From Streptosporangium sandarakinum (GTDB taxonomy: Bacteria > Actinomycetota > Actinomycetes > Streptosporangiales > Streptosporangiaceae), in the NCBI RefSeq assembly GCF_013409935.1, contig NZ_JACCCO010000001.1, forward strand, positions 1,550,001-1,614,000: 64,000 nucleotides of DNA, read 5' to 3'. Below are positions 55,833-64,000 of the stretch, in pieces (the stretch's first letter is position 1; each line of letters starts with the position of its first letter). The translations under genes were made by a program, and so were the position numbers. The notes under the pieces are model-generated. The model saw nothing but the letters and a program-made list of their open reading frames with translations, made no database searches and had not been told where the DNA came from.

Positions 55833-56195
55833 GTGAAGGTCCGGGTGTTGCCGGTCCCCGCGGACGCGCCATATGTGCCCTGGCGCGAACCCCGCGAGGC
55901 AACGCGTTTACTGCGCTACGCGCTGCACCGCCAGGGGTTCACCCACACCTACCAGAGCAACGGGAACGGGATGTCGGTCCTCTCGGTCCAGACAGACCTG
56001 ACCGTCTGGTGCAGAAGCGGGCTCTTCGTCTGGGACGAGGAAGGCCGCGAGACCTGCCACCCCGCCGACGACCCCGCGGGGGCGGCCCGCGTCATCTCCC
56101 TGCACTACCGGAGACCCGCGTTCGCCGCCCCCATCCGGGAGAGGACGGGCTTTCGCGCCCCCGCCTCTCCCGTCACCTACTCCGTGCGCGACTGA
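55833..56195 (+). CDS. Orphan protein divergent from a GntR regulator
   Basis: A 120-aa protein, MKVRVLPVPADAPYVPWREP at the start, then YALHRQGFTHTYQSNGNGMSVLSVQTDLTVWC and a C-terminal HYRRPAFAAPIRERTGF. No domain is recognised; the VQTDLTVWC strand pattern suggests a compact alpha/beta fold. GTG 55833 is favoured because GCGAGGGG lies just upstream. Divergence from the UTRA regulator suggests it is the regulated gene. Confidence 0.65.
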   Translation: MKVRVLPVPADAPYVPWREPREATRLLRYALHRQGFTHTYQSNGNGMSVLSVQTDLTVWCRSGLFVWDEEGRETCHPADDPAGAARVISLHYRRPAFAAPIRERTGFRAPASPVTYSVRD

Positions 56196-56197
56196 AC

Positions 56198-56289
56198 GGC
56201 CCGAGGACCCCACCCCTCGCCGGGGTCCTCGGGCCGGCGCGCCGGGGCGGAGCGCGTCCTGGCGGGTCCCCCACGCCCGCCAGGACGCG
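56198..56289. terminator. Two tandem perfect hairpins after the orphan gene
   Basis: First stem: GGCCCGAGGACCCC (56198-56211) with GGGGTCCTCGGGCC (56222-56235). Second stem: CGCGTCCTGGCGGG (56253-56266) with CCCGCCAGGACGCG (56276-56289). Both are 14-bp perfect stems with 9-10-nt loops. The remaining 360 bp before the flavin-reductase gene contains no clear gene. Confidence 0.8.
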
Positions 56290-56652
56290 TATCCCGCGTC
56301 CCCCGCGCCCTCAGCCCCGCCCCCTTCCGGCGCGGCCCCTCCCGTGCCGCGTCACTCCGCCCCGGGGTCCCCTGCCGCGGGCGTCCCCGCCACGGCGCCT
56401 CCCGTCCCGGATGTCCCAGCGGGCACACCCGGGGAAGGCGCGCCCGCCGCGGGCGGTTCCGGTCCGGCCGTGCCGCCGTCCGCCCCGCCCTCCATGACGG
56501 AGATCCGGAGGGCCCGGCGAGCCCGGGGGGCCCGGCGAGCGTCCCGGGCCGCGGATGCGAACATGGGCTCCTACGCGACCCGGGCACCGGAGCCGGGCCG
56601 CCGCCCAAGCGCCGCCCCCGAGGGGCGCGGGGCCGGCCTCGACGGAGTCAGC

Positions 56653-57270
56653 ATGCACAGCGGCCTTCCCCAGGACCCGCCAGGCGATCGGGACACGCCC
56701 CACGGCGCGCCCGGCGGGGCGCCCGGCGGGGCGCCCGGCCGGTGGGGCGCGCCCGGCGGCCCGCGAACGACCGGAGGGCCGGACCGCCCGCGAGGCGTCG
56801 ACGAGCGGCGGTTCCGCTCGGTGCTCGGTCACTTCGCCACCGGCGTCGTCGCCGTCACCGCGCTCGCCCCCGGCGGCCGCCCGCACGGCCTGGCCGTCGG
56901 CTCCTTCACCTCCGTCTCCCTCGACCCCCCGCTGGTGGCCTTCTGCGTGGGCAGGACCAGCACGAGCTGGCCGCACCTCCGGCCCGCCGACGTCCTGACG
57001 GTCAACGTGCTCGCCGAACACCAGAGGCCGGTCTGCGACGCCCTGGCCGCCAGCGGCGGGGACAAGTTCGCCGGCCTGGACTGGACCCCCTCCCCCGCGG
57101 GCAACCCGGTGTTCGACGGGGCGCTGGCCTGGATCGACTGCTCGGTCGAGGCCGAGTATCCCGCCGGGGACCACATGATCGTGGTCTGCCGGGTGCGTGA
57201 CCTGGACGTTCACGCGAGCGGCGGACCGCTGGTGTTCTTCCGGGGCCGCTACGGCGCCCTCCACCTCTGA
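56653..57270 (+). CDS. Flavin reductase-like FMN-binding protein
   Basis: A 205-aa protein whose core (FRSVLGHFATGVVAVTALAPGG; GLAVGSFTSVSLDPPLVAFCVG; LTVNVLAEHQRPVCDALA; FRGRYGALHL) is the HpaC/flavin-reductase split-barrel fold, supplying reduced flavin to monooxygenases. The N-terminal ~55 residues include a GAPGGAPGGAPG repeat. ATG 56653 has GGAG five nt upstream; earlier starts exist. A FAD monooxygenase is encoded at 60.7 kb but probably binds its own FAD. Confidence 0.88.
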   Translation: MHSGLPQDPPGDRDTPHGAPGGAPGGAPGRWGAPGGPRTTGGPDRPRGVDERRFRSVLGHFATGVVAVTALAPGGRPHGLAVGSFTSVSLDPPLVAFCVGRTSTSWPHLRPADVLTVNVLAEHQRPVCDALAASGGDKFAGLDWTPSPAGNPVFDGALAWIDCSVEAEYPAGDHMIVVCRVRDLDVHASGGPLVFFRGRYGALHL

Positions 57271-57334
57271 CGCCTCCCCGCCCCGGCATCCCCCACCGCT
57301 CCCGGCACCGGCGGAAGGCGGGGACAATTGCCGG

Positions 57335-60300
57335 GTGCGATTCGGGATTCTTGGGACCACACAGGCGTGGCGGGACGACGAGGGTGAGGTGAACCTCGGG
57401 GGGCCGGCCCGGCGGGCGCTGCTGACCCTGCTGCTGGCCCGGCCCGGAGAAGCGGTGGCGGCCGATCGCCTCATCGACGACCTGTACGGCGAGCGGCCGC
57501 CGGACGGCGCCGGGCACGCCCTGCAGTCGCAGATCTCCCGGCTGCGCCGGGCCCTGGGCCCCGGCGCGACGATCGAGGCGGCTCCGCCGGGCTACCGGCT
57601 CGCGGCCGGCCCCGGCGACGTGGACGCCCACCGCTTCGAACGGCTGGCCGACGAGGGACGGCGGGCGCTCACGACCGGGGACGCCGCGCGGGCCGCCGCC
57701 CTGCTGCGCGAGGCCCTGGACCTGTGGCGGGGGCCGGCACTGGCCGACGCCGCCGCGGCCGGGTCCGTCCAGGCCCTGGTCACGCGGCTGGAGGAGCGCA
57801 GGCTGGGCGCGCTGGAGGACCGGATCGAGGCGGATCTGCGCCTGGGCGGGCACCGCTCCGCCGTACCGGAGCTGCGGGAGCTGGCGGACCGGCATCCGCT
57901 GCGGGAGCGGCTGCGCGGCCTGCTCATGCGGGCCCTCGCGGCCGACGGCAGGCAGGCCGAGGCACTGGTGGCCTTCGAGGAGACCCGGCGGCTGCTGGCC
58001 GACGAGCTCGGCGCCGACCCCTCCGCCGGGCTGGCCGCGATCCACCGGTCCATCCTCCGGGGAGAGGCGCCCGCCGTCCCCGGCCAGAGCGCGCCGCCCG
58101 CACCTCCCATGACGGCCGGGGCGACCGGGTCGTTCGCGTCTCCCGTGACGGCCGGGGCGCCCGGAGGGACCGGTGTGCCGGGACCGTCCGCCTCGGGCGC
58201 GCCGCCCGCGCTCGCCGCGCCGCCCGCGCAGCTGACGAGCTTCGTCGGCCGTGCCGGGGACCTCACCGAGATCGCCCGCCTCCTGGACTCCGCGCGCCTG
58301 GTCACCCTGCTCGGCCCCGGCGGCGCGGGCAAGACCCGGCTGGCGGTCGAGGCGGTGAGCGGCCGGTCCGGCGTCTGCTTCGTCGAGCTGGCGCCGCTGC
58401 GTGACGGCACGGAGCTGCCGCGGGCCCTGCTCGGCGCGCTCGGCCTGCGCGAGGGCGGGCTGCTCGCCGTACCGGCCGGGACCACTCCCCTGTCCCGGCT
58501 GGTCGCGGCGCTGGCCGACCGGCCTCCGCTGCTGGTCCTCGACAACTGCGAGCACGTCGTCGCGGCCGTCGCCGAGCTGGCCGGGCACCTGCTGGCCGCC
58601 TGCCCCGGGTTGCGCGTCCTGGCCACCAGCCGCGAACCGCTCGGCATCACCGGCGAGCACCTGTGGCCGGTCCGCCCGCTGGCGCCGGACCAGGCTGCGC
58701 GCCTGTTCGCCGACCGGGCCTCGGCCGTACGGCCCGGCTTCGCCCGGACCGGAACCGGGACCGAGGCCGGGACCGAGGCCGTGCGGCGCGTCTGCGCGGC
58801 GCTCGACGGCCTGCCGCTGGCGATCGAACTGGCCGCGGCGAGGACCCGCACCCACGACGTGACGGAGATCGCCGCCCGCCTGGACGACCGGTTCCGCCTG
58901 CTGTCGCGCGGCAGCCGCGCGGCCGACGCCAGGCACCGGACGCTGCGCGCGGTCGTGGCGTGGAGCTGGGACCTGCTGAGCGAGGAGGAGCGGGTCGCGG
59001 CCAGGCGGCTGACGGTCTTCTCCGGCGGCGCGACCGCCGGAGCCGCGGAGCGCGTCTGCGGGATCGAGGACGCCGAGGACGTGCTCGACTCACTGGCCGA
59101 CAAGTCCTTCGTGGAGTTCGGCGGCGGGCGCTACCGCATGCTGGAGACGATCCGCGCCTACTGCGCCGAGCGGCTGGAGGAGGCCGGGGAGGCCGGCGCC
59201 GTACGGCGGGCGCACGCCGGCCACTTCCTTGATCTGGTCAGGGACGCCGCGCCCGGCCTGCTGCGCACCGGGCAGCTCCGCCGGCTGGAGGTCCTCACCG
59301 CCGAGCACGAGAACCTCCACGCGGCGCTGCGCTGGGCCGTCGAGACCGGGGAGACCGCGACCGGCCTGGGCCTGCTGGGAGCCATGTCGGGCTATCTGTG
59401 GATGCGCGGCATGCGTTCTTCGGTGACGGCGCAGGCCGTCGCGCTGCTGGAGGCGATCGGCCCCGACCCCGACCCGGCGTTCGGGGACGACTACGTCATG
59501 TGCGCGCTCACCGCCGCGGCCGGCGAGGCCGGCAGGCGGGCGTGGGAGCGTCACCGGGGGGCCGCGGAGGCGATCGTCCTGCGCCCGGACCGGCCGCGGC
59601 GCAACCCGCTCACCGCGTTCCTGTGGCCGATGCTCAACAGCGGCGGGTCCGGCGAGGACGTGGGGGTCGCCCTCGCGGTGATCACACGCGGGCGGACCTC
59701 CCCCGACCCGTGGGAGCGGGCGGCCGCCTGCCTGGTCTGGGGCTACCCGCAGCTGGCGAGCGGTGACTTCGCCCAGGCCGAGCGGGAGTTCACCGCCGCC
59801 GCCGACGCCTTCCGGGCTCTCGGCGACCGCTGGGGGACGGCGCTGGCCCTGGACGCGCTGGCCGGGCTGGCCGGATGGTGCGACGACCCGGCGCGGGCGA
59901 TCGCGCTGACCGACGAGGCGCTGACCCTCACCGAGGAGCTGGGGGCGGACGAGGACAGTTCGGACCTGCTGTGCAACCGGGGCGACCACCGGGTCCGCCT
60001 GGCTCACCTCGCCGGGGCGCGCGCCGACTACGCGCGGGCCGCCGAGCTGGCGCGCCGCGCGGGCAGCCCCACCTGCCTGGCCGCCGCGCTGCGCGGCCTC
60101 GGCGACATCGCCCGGCTGGAGGGAGACCTGACCGGGGCGCGGAGGCTGTACGAGGAGGCACTGGAGCGTTTCGACCCGCACTGGGTCAGGAGCGTGGGCA
60201 ACCGCGTGGGCGCGCTCGTCGGGCTCGGCCGGGTCGAGGAGCGCCGGGGCCGGATCGCCGAGGCGCGGGCGCGGTACCGGCAGGCCGTCGAGCTGGCGGT

Positions 60301-60613
60301 GAGATCGGGGCCGCTTCCCGACGGCGCCAGGGCGGTGGAGTGCCTCGCCGGGACCGCGCTGGCCGAGGGCGACGCCGCCTCGGCGGCCCGGCTGCTCGGC
60401 GCGGCCACCGCGCTGCGCGGCGTCATGGCCGCCGATGACCCGGACGCGGCCCGGACGGCGTCCGCCGCGCGGGACGCGCTGGGCGAGCGGGCGTACGAGG
60501 CGGCCCGCCGCGAGGGGCTGCGGCTGACCCCGGAGGAGGCGTTGCGCCTGGCCGGGGTGTCCGAGCACGTCATCCGTTCCTCGCCGGCCCTCGGCTTCGC
60601 CGCCGAGGGCTGA
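57335..60613 (+). CDS. AfsR-like BTAD/SARP regulator with NB-ARC ATPase and TPR region
   Basis: A 1092-aa regulator. An OmpR-type winged HTH (residues ~1-95: FGILGTTQAWRDDEGEVNLGG, LQSQISRLRRALG) and BTAD domain (~95-245) form a SARP module. After a Pro/Ala linker an NB-ARC/STAND ATPase has Walker A LGPGGAGKTRLAVEAV near residue 326 and LLVLDNCEHV (Walker B). A long helical TPR-like C-terminus follows. AfsR-type proteins activate secondary-metabolite genes on ATP-driven oligomerisation. GACAAT ends 6 nt before GTG 57335, so the mRNA is probably leaderless. Six heptamer repeats of SARP-box type follow its stop codon. Confidence 0.9.
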   Translation: MRFGILGTTQAWRDDEGEVNLGGPARRALLTLLLARPGEAVAADRLIDDLYGERPPDGAGHALQSQISRLRRALGPGATIEAAPPGYRLAAGPGDVDAHRFERLADEGRRALTTGDAARAAALLREALDLWRGPALADAAAAGSVQALVTRLEERRLGALEDRIEADLRLGGHRSAVPELRELADRHPLRERLRGLLMRALAADGRQAEALVAFEETRRLLADELGADPSAGLAAIHRSILRGEAPAVPGQSAPPAPPMTAGATGSFASPVTAGAPGGTGVPGPSASGAPPALAAPPAQLTSFVGRAGDLTEIARLLDSARLVTLLGPGGAGKTRLAVEAVSGRSGVCFVELAPLRDGTELPRALLGALGLREGGLLAVPAGTTPLSRLVAALADRPPLLVLDNCEHVVAAVAELAGHLLAACPGLRVLATSREPLGITGEHLWPVRPLAPDQAARLFADRASAVRPGFARTGTGTEAGTEAVRRVCAALDGLPLAIELAAARTRTHDVTEIAARLDDRFRLLSRGSRAADARHRTLRAVVAWSWDLLSEEERVAARRLTVFSGGATAGAAERVCGIEDAEDVLDSLADKSFVEFGGGRYRMLETIRAYCAERLEEAGEAGAVRRAHAGHFLDLVRDAAPGLLRTGQLRRLEVLTAEHENLHAALRWAVETGETATGLGLLGAMSGYLWMRGMRSSVTAQAVALLEAIGPDPDPAFGDDYVMCALTAAAGEAGRRAWERHRGAAEAIVLRPDRPRRNPLTAFLWPMLNSGGSGEDVGVALAVITRGRTSPDPWERAAACLVWGYPQLASGDFAQAEREFTAAADAFRALGDRWGTALALDALAGLAGWCDDPARAIALTDEALTLTEELGADEDSSDLLCNRGDHRVRLAHLAGARADYARAAELARRAGSPTCLAAALRGLGDIARLEGDLTGARRLYEEALERFDPHWVRSVGNRVGALVGLGRVEERRGRIAEARARYRQAVELAVRSGPLPDGARAVECLAGTALAEGDAASAARLLGAATALRGVMAADDPDAARTASAARDALGERAYEAARREGLRLTPEEALRLAGVSEHVIRSSPALGFAAEG

Positions 60614-60619
60614 GGCGGC

Positions 60620-60689
60620 CGGTGAGCCTCCGGTGAGCGGCCGGTGAGGCGCGCGGGAGGCGGTGCGGCGGAGGTGAGGGCGCGGTGAG
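60620..60689 (+). promoter_or_regulatory. Six CGGTGAG-type direct repeats in two 11-bp-period triplets (SARP box)
   Basis: Heptamers start at 60620, 60631 and 60642 (all CGGTGAG), then 60661 (CGGTGCG), 60672 (AGGTGAG) and 60683 (CGGTGAG). Within each triplet the period is exactly 11 bp. SARP activators such as DnrI and AfsR bind heptameric direct repeats with 11-bp period just upstream of -10 boxes. The last repeat ends 10 bp before CAGGCT (60700-60705), the likely -10 of the FAD monooxygenase gene at 60713. Confidence 0.7.
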
Positions 60690-60712
60690 CGCCCCCGGAC
60701 AGGCTTGCCGTC

Positions 60713-61927
60713 ATGAACACCACTTCGCAGCTCAAGAACAAGCCCAGGAACAAGAACGTCCTGATCTCCGGCGCGAGCGTCGCCGGTCCCGCGCTCGCCT
60801 ACTGGCTGCGCCGTCACGGCTTCAACCCCACCGTGGTGGAGCGGGCGCCCGCGCTGCGTGACGGCGGTTACGCGGTCGACTTCCGCGGCCGGGCCCACCT
60901 GACCGTCCTGGAGCGGATGGGCATCCTGGACGACGTCCGGCGCGCCCGGACGGGCATGGGCGCGATGTGGTACGTCAACGAGTCCGGGAAGAAGCTGGCC
61001 GCGATGCCCGCCGACCTCTTCAGCGGTGACATCGAGATCCTCCGCGGCGACCTGGCCCGCATCCTGTACGAGGCGACCCGGGACGACGTCGAGTACGTCT
61101 TCGGCGACTCCATAGCCGCCATGACGGAGGACGAGCACGGCGTCGAGGTCACCTTCGAGCGGGGCGCGCCCCGCAGGTTCGACCTCGTGGTGGGCGCCGA
61201 CGGCCTGCACTCGACGGTGCGCTCGCTGGCCTTCGGCCCGGAGTCCCGGTACGTGAAGGACCTGGGGCTGCACTGCGCGGTCTTCACCACCGACAACTTC
61301 CTCGGACTCGACCACACCGGGCATCTGTACAACACCCCCGGCAGGCTCGTCGGCCTCTACAGCTCCCGGAACAACACCGAGGCCAAGGCCACGTTCTACT
61401 TCGGCTCGCCGAAGCAGTCCTACGACCGCCACGACACCGGGCAGCAGAAGAAGATCCTCGCCGAGGCGTTCGCCGGGGTCGGCTGGGAGACCCCGCGGCT
61501 GCTGGAGGCGATGTGGGACGCGCCCGACTTCTACTTCGACTCCGTCAGCCAGGTCCGCATGGACGGCTGGTCGCGGGGCCGGGCCGTCCTGCTCGGCGAC
61601 GCCGCCGCCTGCCCCTCGCCGCTGTCGGGCATGGGCACCGGCATGGCCATGGTGGGGGCGTACGTCCTGGCCGGGGAACTGGCGGCGGCCGGCGGCGACC
61701 ACCGTACGGCGTTCGCCCGCTACGAGGAGGAGATGCGCGACTACGCCGGCGGCTGCCAGAAGGGGGCCGAGGGGACCGCGAAGGTGATGGTCCCGGAGAA
61801 CCGCTTCGTCGCCTGGTTCATGAGCCAGAACTACCGGCTGCTGCCGTACGTGCCGTGGAAGGGCATGATCGCCAAGGGGGCCCGCAGGACGGCCGAGGCG
61901 ATCACCTTGAAAAACTACGGCCTCTGA
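60713..61927 (+). CDS. FAD-dependent aromatic-type monooxygenase
   Basis: A 404-aa class A flavin monooxygenase of the TetX/PHBH-like group: NVLISGASVAGPALAYWLRRHGF (FAD GxGxxG), FDLVVGADGLHSTVR (DG motif) and GRAVLLGDAAACPSPLSGMGTGMAMVGAYVL (second FAD motif). It hydroxylates a lipophilic or polyketide-like substrate, or inactivates a drug. It lies directly behind the AfsR-like regulator and the SARP-type repeats, and CAGGCT stands 7 nt before the ATG. Likely activated by that regulator. Confidence 0.9.
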   Translation: MNTTSQLKNKPRNKNVLISGASVAGPALAYWLRRHGFNPTVVERAPALRDGGYAVDFRGRAHLTVLERMGILDDVRRARTGMGAMWYVNESGKKLAAMPADLFSGDIEILRGDLARILYEATRDDVEYVFGDSIAAMTEDEHGVEVTFERGAPRRFDLVVGADGLHSTVRSLAFGPESRYVKDLGLHCAVFTTDNFLGLDHTGHLYNTPGRLVGLYSSRNNTEAKATFYFGSPKQSYDRHDTGQQKKILAEAFAGVGWETPRLLEAMWDAPDFYFDSVSQVRMDGWSRGRAVLLGDAAACPSPLSGMGTGMAMVGAYVLAGELAAAGGDHRTAFARYEEEMRDYAGGCQKGAEGTAKVMVPENRFVAWFMSQNYRLLPYVPWKGMIAKGARRTAEAITLKNYGL

Positions 61928-62024
61928 CCCGGTGTCGCCCTGGGTACCACAGCACCATGGAGCGAACGGCACGATCCGGTGGTCCCGGTCACCGCGCGGC
62001 CGGGGGCCGGAACGTGGAAAGCCG

Positions 62025-62864
62025 ATGATCGCCGTCATCCTGGCCCTGTGCGCCGCCGCGTGCAACGCCACCGCCTCGGTGCTGCAGCGCAAGGCGGCAC
62101 GCGCCCTCCCGGAGAGCGGGGTGTCCGGCTTCACGCTGGCCTGGCGGCTGGTGCGGAACCCGGTGTGGCTGGGCGGCATCGGCGCGCTCATCGGAGGCTT
62201 CCTCTTCCAGGCCGCGGCGCTGGCCACCGGCGGCCTCACGCTCGTGCAGCCCCTCCTCATCACCGAGCTGCCCTTCACGATCGCCCTCGCCGCGAAGATC
62301 TTCGACATCCGGCCGAACCCGGAGACATGGCTGGCCATCGGCTCCCTGACCGGAGGACTCGCCCTCCTGCTGGTGGCCGCCTCCCCCTCACCCGGGCGGA
62401 GCTATCCCGACCCGGACGAATGGCTGATCACCGTCACGGTGACGGTCTGCGTGATGGGAGGTCTCATCGCGGCGGCGAGGGCCTCCCGCGGACACCTCCG
62501 CGCGGCCCTGCTCGGCACCGCCTCCGCCCTGGGGTTCGCCTTCACCGCCACGCTGATGAAGGAGGCCACCCATGTCCTCTCCGCGGAGGGGACCGGGGTG
62601 CTGACCACCTGGTCGCCGTACGCCATGGTCGCGGCCGGCCTGGTGAGCGTCGTGCTCCTGCAGGAGGCGCTGCGAAGCGGAAGCCTGGTGGTCGTGCAGC
62701 CGGCGCTCAGCGTCGTCGATCCGGTGATCAGCATCGTGTACGGCGTCGCGCTGTTCGACGAGACGATCCGGCTGGGTCCGTGGATCGTTGCGGAGCTGGC
62801 CGGCCTTGGACTGATCCTCTACGGCACCGTACGGCTGGCCCGCTCGCGTTTCATCCAGGGATGA
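62025..62864 (+). CDS. DMT-superfamily permease
   Basis: A 279-aa transporter of about nine or ten helices: MIAVILALCAAACNATASVLQRKAARALP at the start, LVQPLLITELPFTIALAAKIF and LVVVQPALSVVDPVISIVYGVALFDETIRLGP, an EamA-like duplication typical of actinobacterial DMT proteins of unknown cargo. GGAAA precedes ATG 62025. It overlaps the convergent glycosyltransferase gene by 14 bp. Confidence 0.83.
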   Translation: MIAVILALCAAACNATASVLQRKAARALPESGVSGFTLAWRLVRNPVWLGGIGALIGGFLFQAAALATGGLTLVQPLLITELPFTIALAAKIFDIRPNPETWLAIGSLTGGLALLLVAASPSPGRSYPDPDEWLITVTVTVCVMGGLIAAARASRGHLRAALLGTASALGFAFTATLMKEATHVLSAEGTGVLTTWSPYAMVAAGLVSVVLLQEALRSGSLVVVQPALSVVDPVISIVYGVALFDETIRLGPWIVAELAGLGLILYGTVRLARSRFIQG

Positions 62865-64000
62865 ACCGGGCGAGGGGGTCCGCGAGGCCGAAGAACGACT
62901 CGACGGGCGGCGCGGCGAACAGCGCCGCCGCCCGGGCCGCCCGCCGGTCGCGTTCCCCGTCGCGCCCCAGCCGGTCCAGCGCGGCGGGCAGCTCCCCGGG
63001 GCCGGGGACGTACACGCTCAGCCCGGCTCGCGCCATGGCCAGGACGCCGTCCCTGCCGTGCCCGGGGATCGGCCGGCAGGAGAGGACCGGCACCCCGGCC
63101 GCCATCGCCTCCCGGCACGTCAGGCCCGCCGCGTTGTCCACCAGCGCGTAGGCGGCGGCCATCAGCCCCGGCATGTCGTCGCACCAGCCGAGGGCGATCG
63201 CGGTGCCTGCCAGGCGGCGGCGCAGCTCCCGGTTGCGCCCGCACAGCACGACGGGCACGTACCGTCCCGAACCCGCCAGGACGCCGGCCGTCTCCTCCAC
63301 CTCCCCCACACCCCACGAACCCGCCGAGACCAGGACCAGCCGCTCCCCCGCCCGCACGCCGGGCGGGAGCCACGCCGTACCGGGACCGGTGTCAGGGACC
63401 GAGCCGGGACTGGGGCCGTTGTCCGGTCCCGAGCCGGAAGTGGAGCCGGGGTCAGGTCCCGAACCGGGAGTGGAGCCGGGGTCGGCGCCGGGGCCGGGGC
63501 GGCGGAACTCCGGCCGCACGACGGGGGCGTGGCAGGAGGCCGGACGGCCGGTGGCGGCCCGCACTGCGCGCGCGGTCGCCTGGTCCGGGCACAGGTAGCG
63601 GTCGTTGCCCGGGTGCAGCCAGAGGCGGTGCGCCGCGAAGTCGGTCAGCAGGACCGTGCTGGGCGCCCGCAGGAGGCCGCGCCGCCGCAGGTGCCCGGCC
63701 GCCTGCGCGGCCAGGTGGAAGGTCGAGACGACCTCGGACGGCGGCCTGCGGCGTACCAGCCGGCGCAGCCCGGCCGCGGCCAGGAGCGTCAGCGGCGACA
63801 CCGGGGGCGTCCGGCCCGGCGCGGGCACCGCACCCGGTCCGCCGCCCCCGCCCTCCGCCCGCGCGGGTTCCCCGTCCACGCCGACCCTCCCGTCCACATC
63901 GGGCGTCCCGTTCCCTACGGGCGTCCCGCCGGGTGTGAAGAAGACGCGGTAGATCAGCGCGTACATCCAGGGGGCCGAGCGCATCATCCAGCCGTACCAC
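62851..64000 (-). CDS. MGDG-synthase-like glycosyltransferase, 5' end beyond window
   Basis: A GT-B glycosyltransferase of the GT28/MurG-like monogalactosyldiacylglycerol-synthase group. Visible are WYGWMMRSAPWMYALIYRVFF at the truncated N-terminus, VVSTFHLAAQAAGHLRRRGLL, LTDFAAHRLWLHPGNDRYLCP, VLVSAGSWGVGEVEETA and the nucleotide-sugar site GLTCREAMAAGVPVLSCRPIPGH. A ~40-residue Gly/Pro/Ser/Asp repeat interrupts the two halves near 63370-63480. The frame runs to the window edge without a start, so it is partial. It may glycosylate a lipid or polyprenol. Confidence 0.85.
   Translation of the reverse strand, partial: WYGWMMRSAPWMYALIYRVFFTPGGTPVGNGTPDVDGRVGVDGEPARAEGGGGGPGAVPAPGRTPPVSPLTLLAAAGLRRLVRRRPPSEVVSTFHLAAQAAGHLRRRGLLRAPSTVLLTDFAAHRLWLHPGNDRYLCPDQATARAVRAATGRPASCHAPVVRPEFRRPGPGADPGSTPGSGPDPGSTSGSGPDNGPSPGSVPDTGPGTAWLPPGVRAGERLVLVSAGSWGVGEVEETAGVLAGSGRYVPVVLCGRNRELRRRLAGTAIALGWCDDMPGLMAAAYALVDNAAGLTCREAMAAGVPVLSCRPIPGHGRDGVLAMARAGLSVYVPGPGELPAALDRLGRDGERDRRAARAAALFAAPPVESFFGLADPLARFIPG

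Noticed and set aside
59090..62338. 1082-codon minus-strand open frame opposite the AfsR-like and monooxygenase genes
   Set aside because: Antisense shadow of two clear protein families; no domain.

Overview
The window is a high-GC, gene-dense actinobacterial chromosome segment with no IS element, prophage, rRNA, tRNA or CRISPR that I could see. The minus-strand backbone order is a textbook Actinomycetota core: ftsK, rnj-dapA, dapB-pepR-pnp-rpsO-ribF-truB-nrnA-rbfA-DUF503-infB-ylxR-nusA-rimP, then proS. GTG starts are frequent, and several genes have a TANNNT-like -10 box exactly 6 nt before the start codon, the signature of leaderless mRNAs. BTAD/NB-ARC regulators, Tat lipoproteins and CBM13 pectate lyases suggest a filamentous, soil-type actinomycete. 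My best guess is Streptosporangiaceae (Streptosporangium/Nonomuraea-like); this is inference, not proof.

Layout. 1-2.7 kb: start of a RodZ-like HTH gene and ftsK. 2.9-8.7 kb: a pectin-utilisation locus with a secreted CBM13-PL3 pectate lyase, a sodium:solute symporter, a 4-oxalocrotonate-tautomerase-family protein and a kduI-kduD-iclR operon. Each of its four transcription units is preceded by a pair of imperfect 15-bp palindromes 20 bp apart, read here as operators of the KdgR-like IclR protein. 8.9-10.5 kb: an MDR oxidoreductase and a MerR regulator. 10.5-13.3 kb: rnj and dapA. 13.8-17.5 kb: a GntR/UTRA regulator, radC, a 370-bp non-coding block of seven consecutive long hairpins, a small orphan protein, and two tandem leaderless genes encoding proteins made only of two GntR winged helices. 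17.5-27.2 kb: accessory metabolism and regulation (ABM monooxygenase, peroxiredoxin, diiron protein, EamA/MocR pair, CGNR regulator, GNATs, menA with a type II NADH dehydrogenase-like flavoprotein).

27.4-42.3 kb: the lysine/RNA-processing/translation block listed above. 42.4-47.3 kb: lipoprotein plus ferritin-like DUF4439 pair, DUF4236, CDGSH protein, and a methyltransferase - haem-oxygenase-like diiron oxidase - glycosyltransferase operon. 47.5-57.3 kb: proS, membrane protein, fprA, DUF6986, cutC, GNAT, a GntR with a divergent orphan protein, flavin reductase. 57.3-62 kb: an AfsR-like BTAD-NB-ARC regulator and a FAD monooxygenase separated by six CGGTGAG-type heptamers in two triplets of exactly 11-bp period, a SARP-box layout. 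62-64 kb: a DMT permease and a glycosyltransferase running off the window.

Two further patterns recur. Strong perfect-stem hairpins stand at many gene ends. Short tandem repeats (14-30 bp periods) sit on or just after stop codons of several unrelated genes (symporter, truB, nrnA, the diiron oxidase, proS, the 49.5-kb membrane gene), as if gene ends had been repeatedly duplicated.
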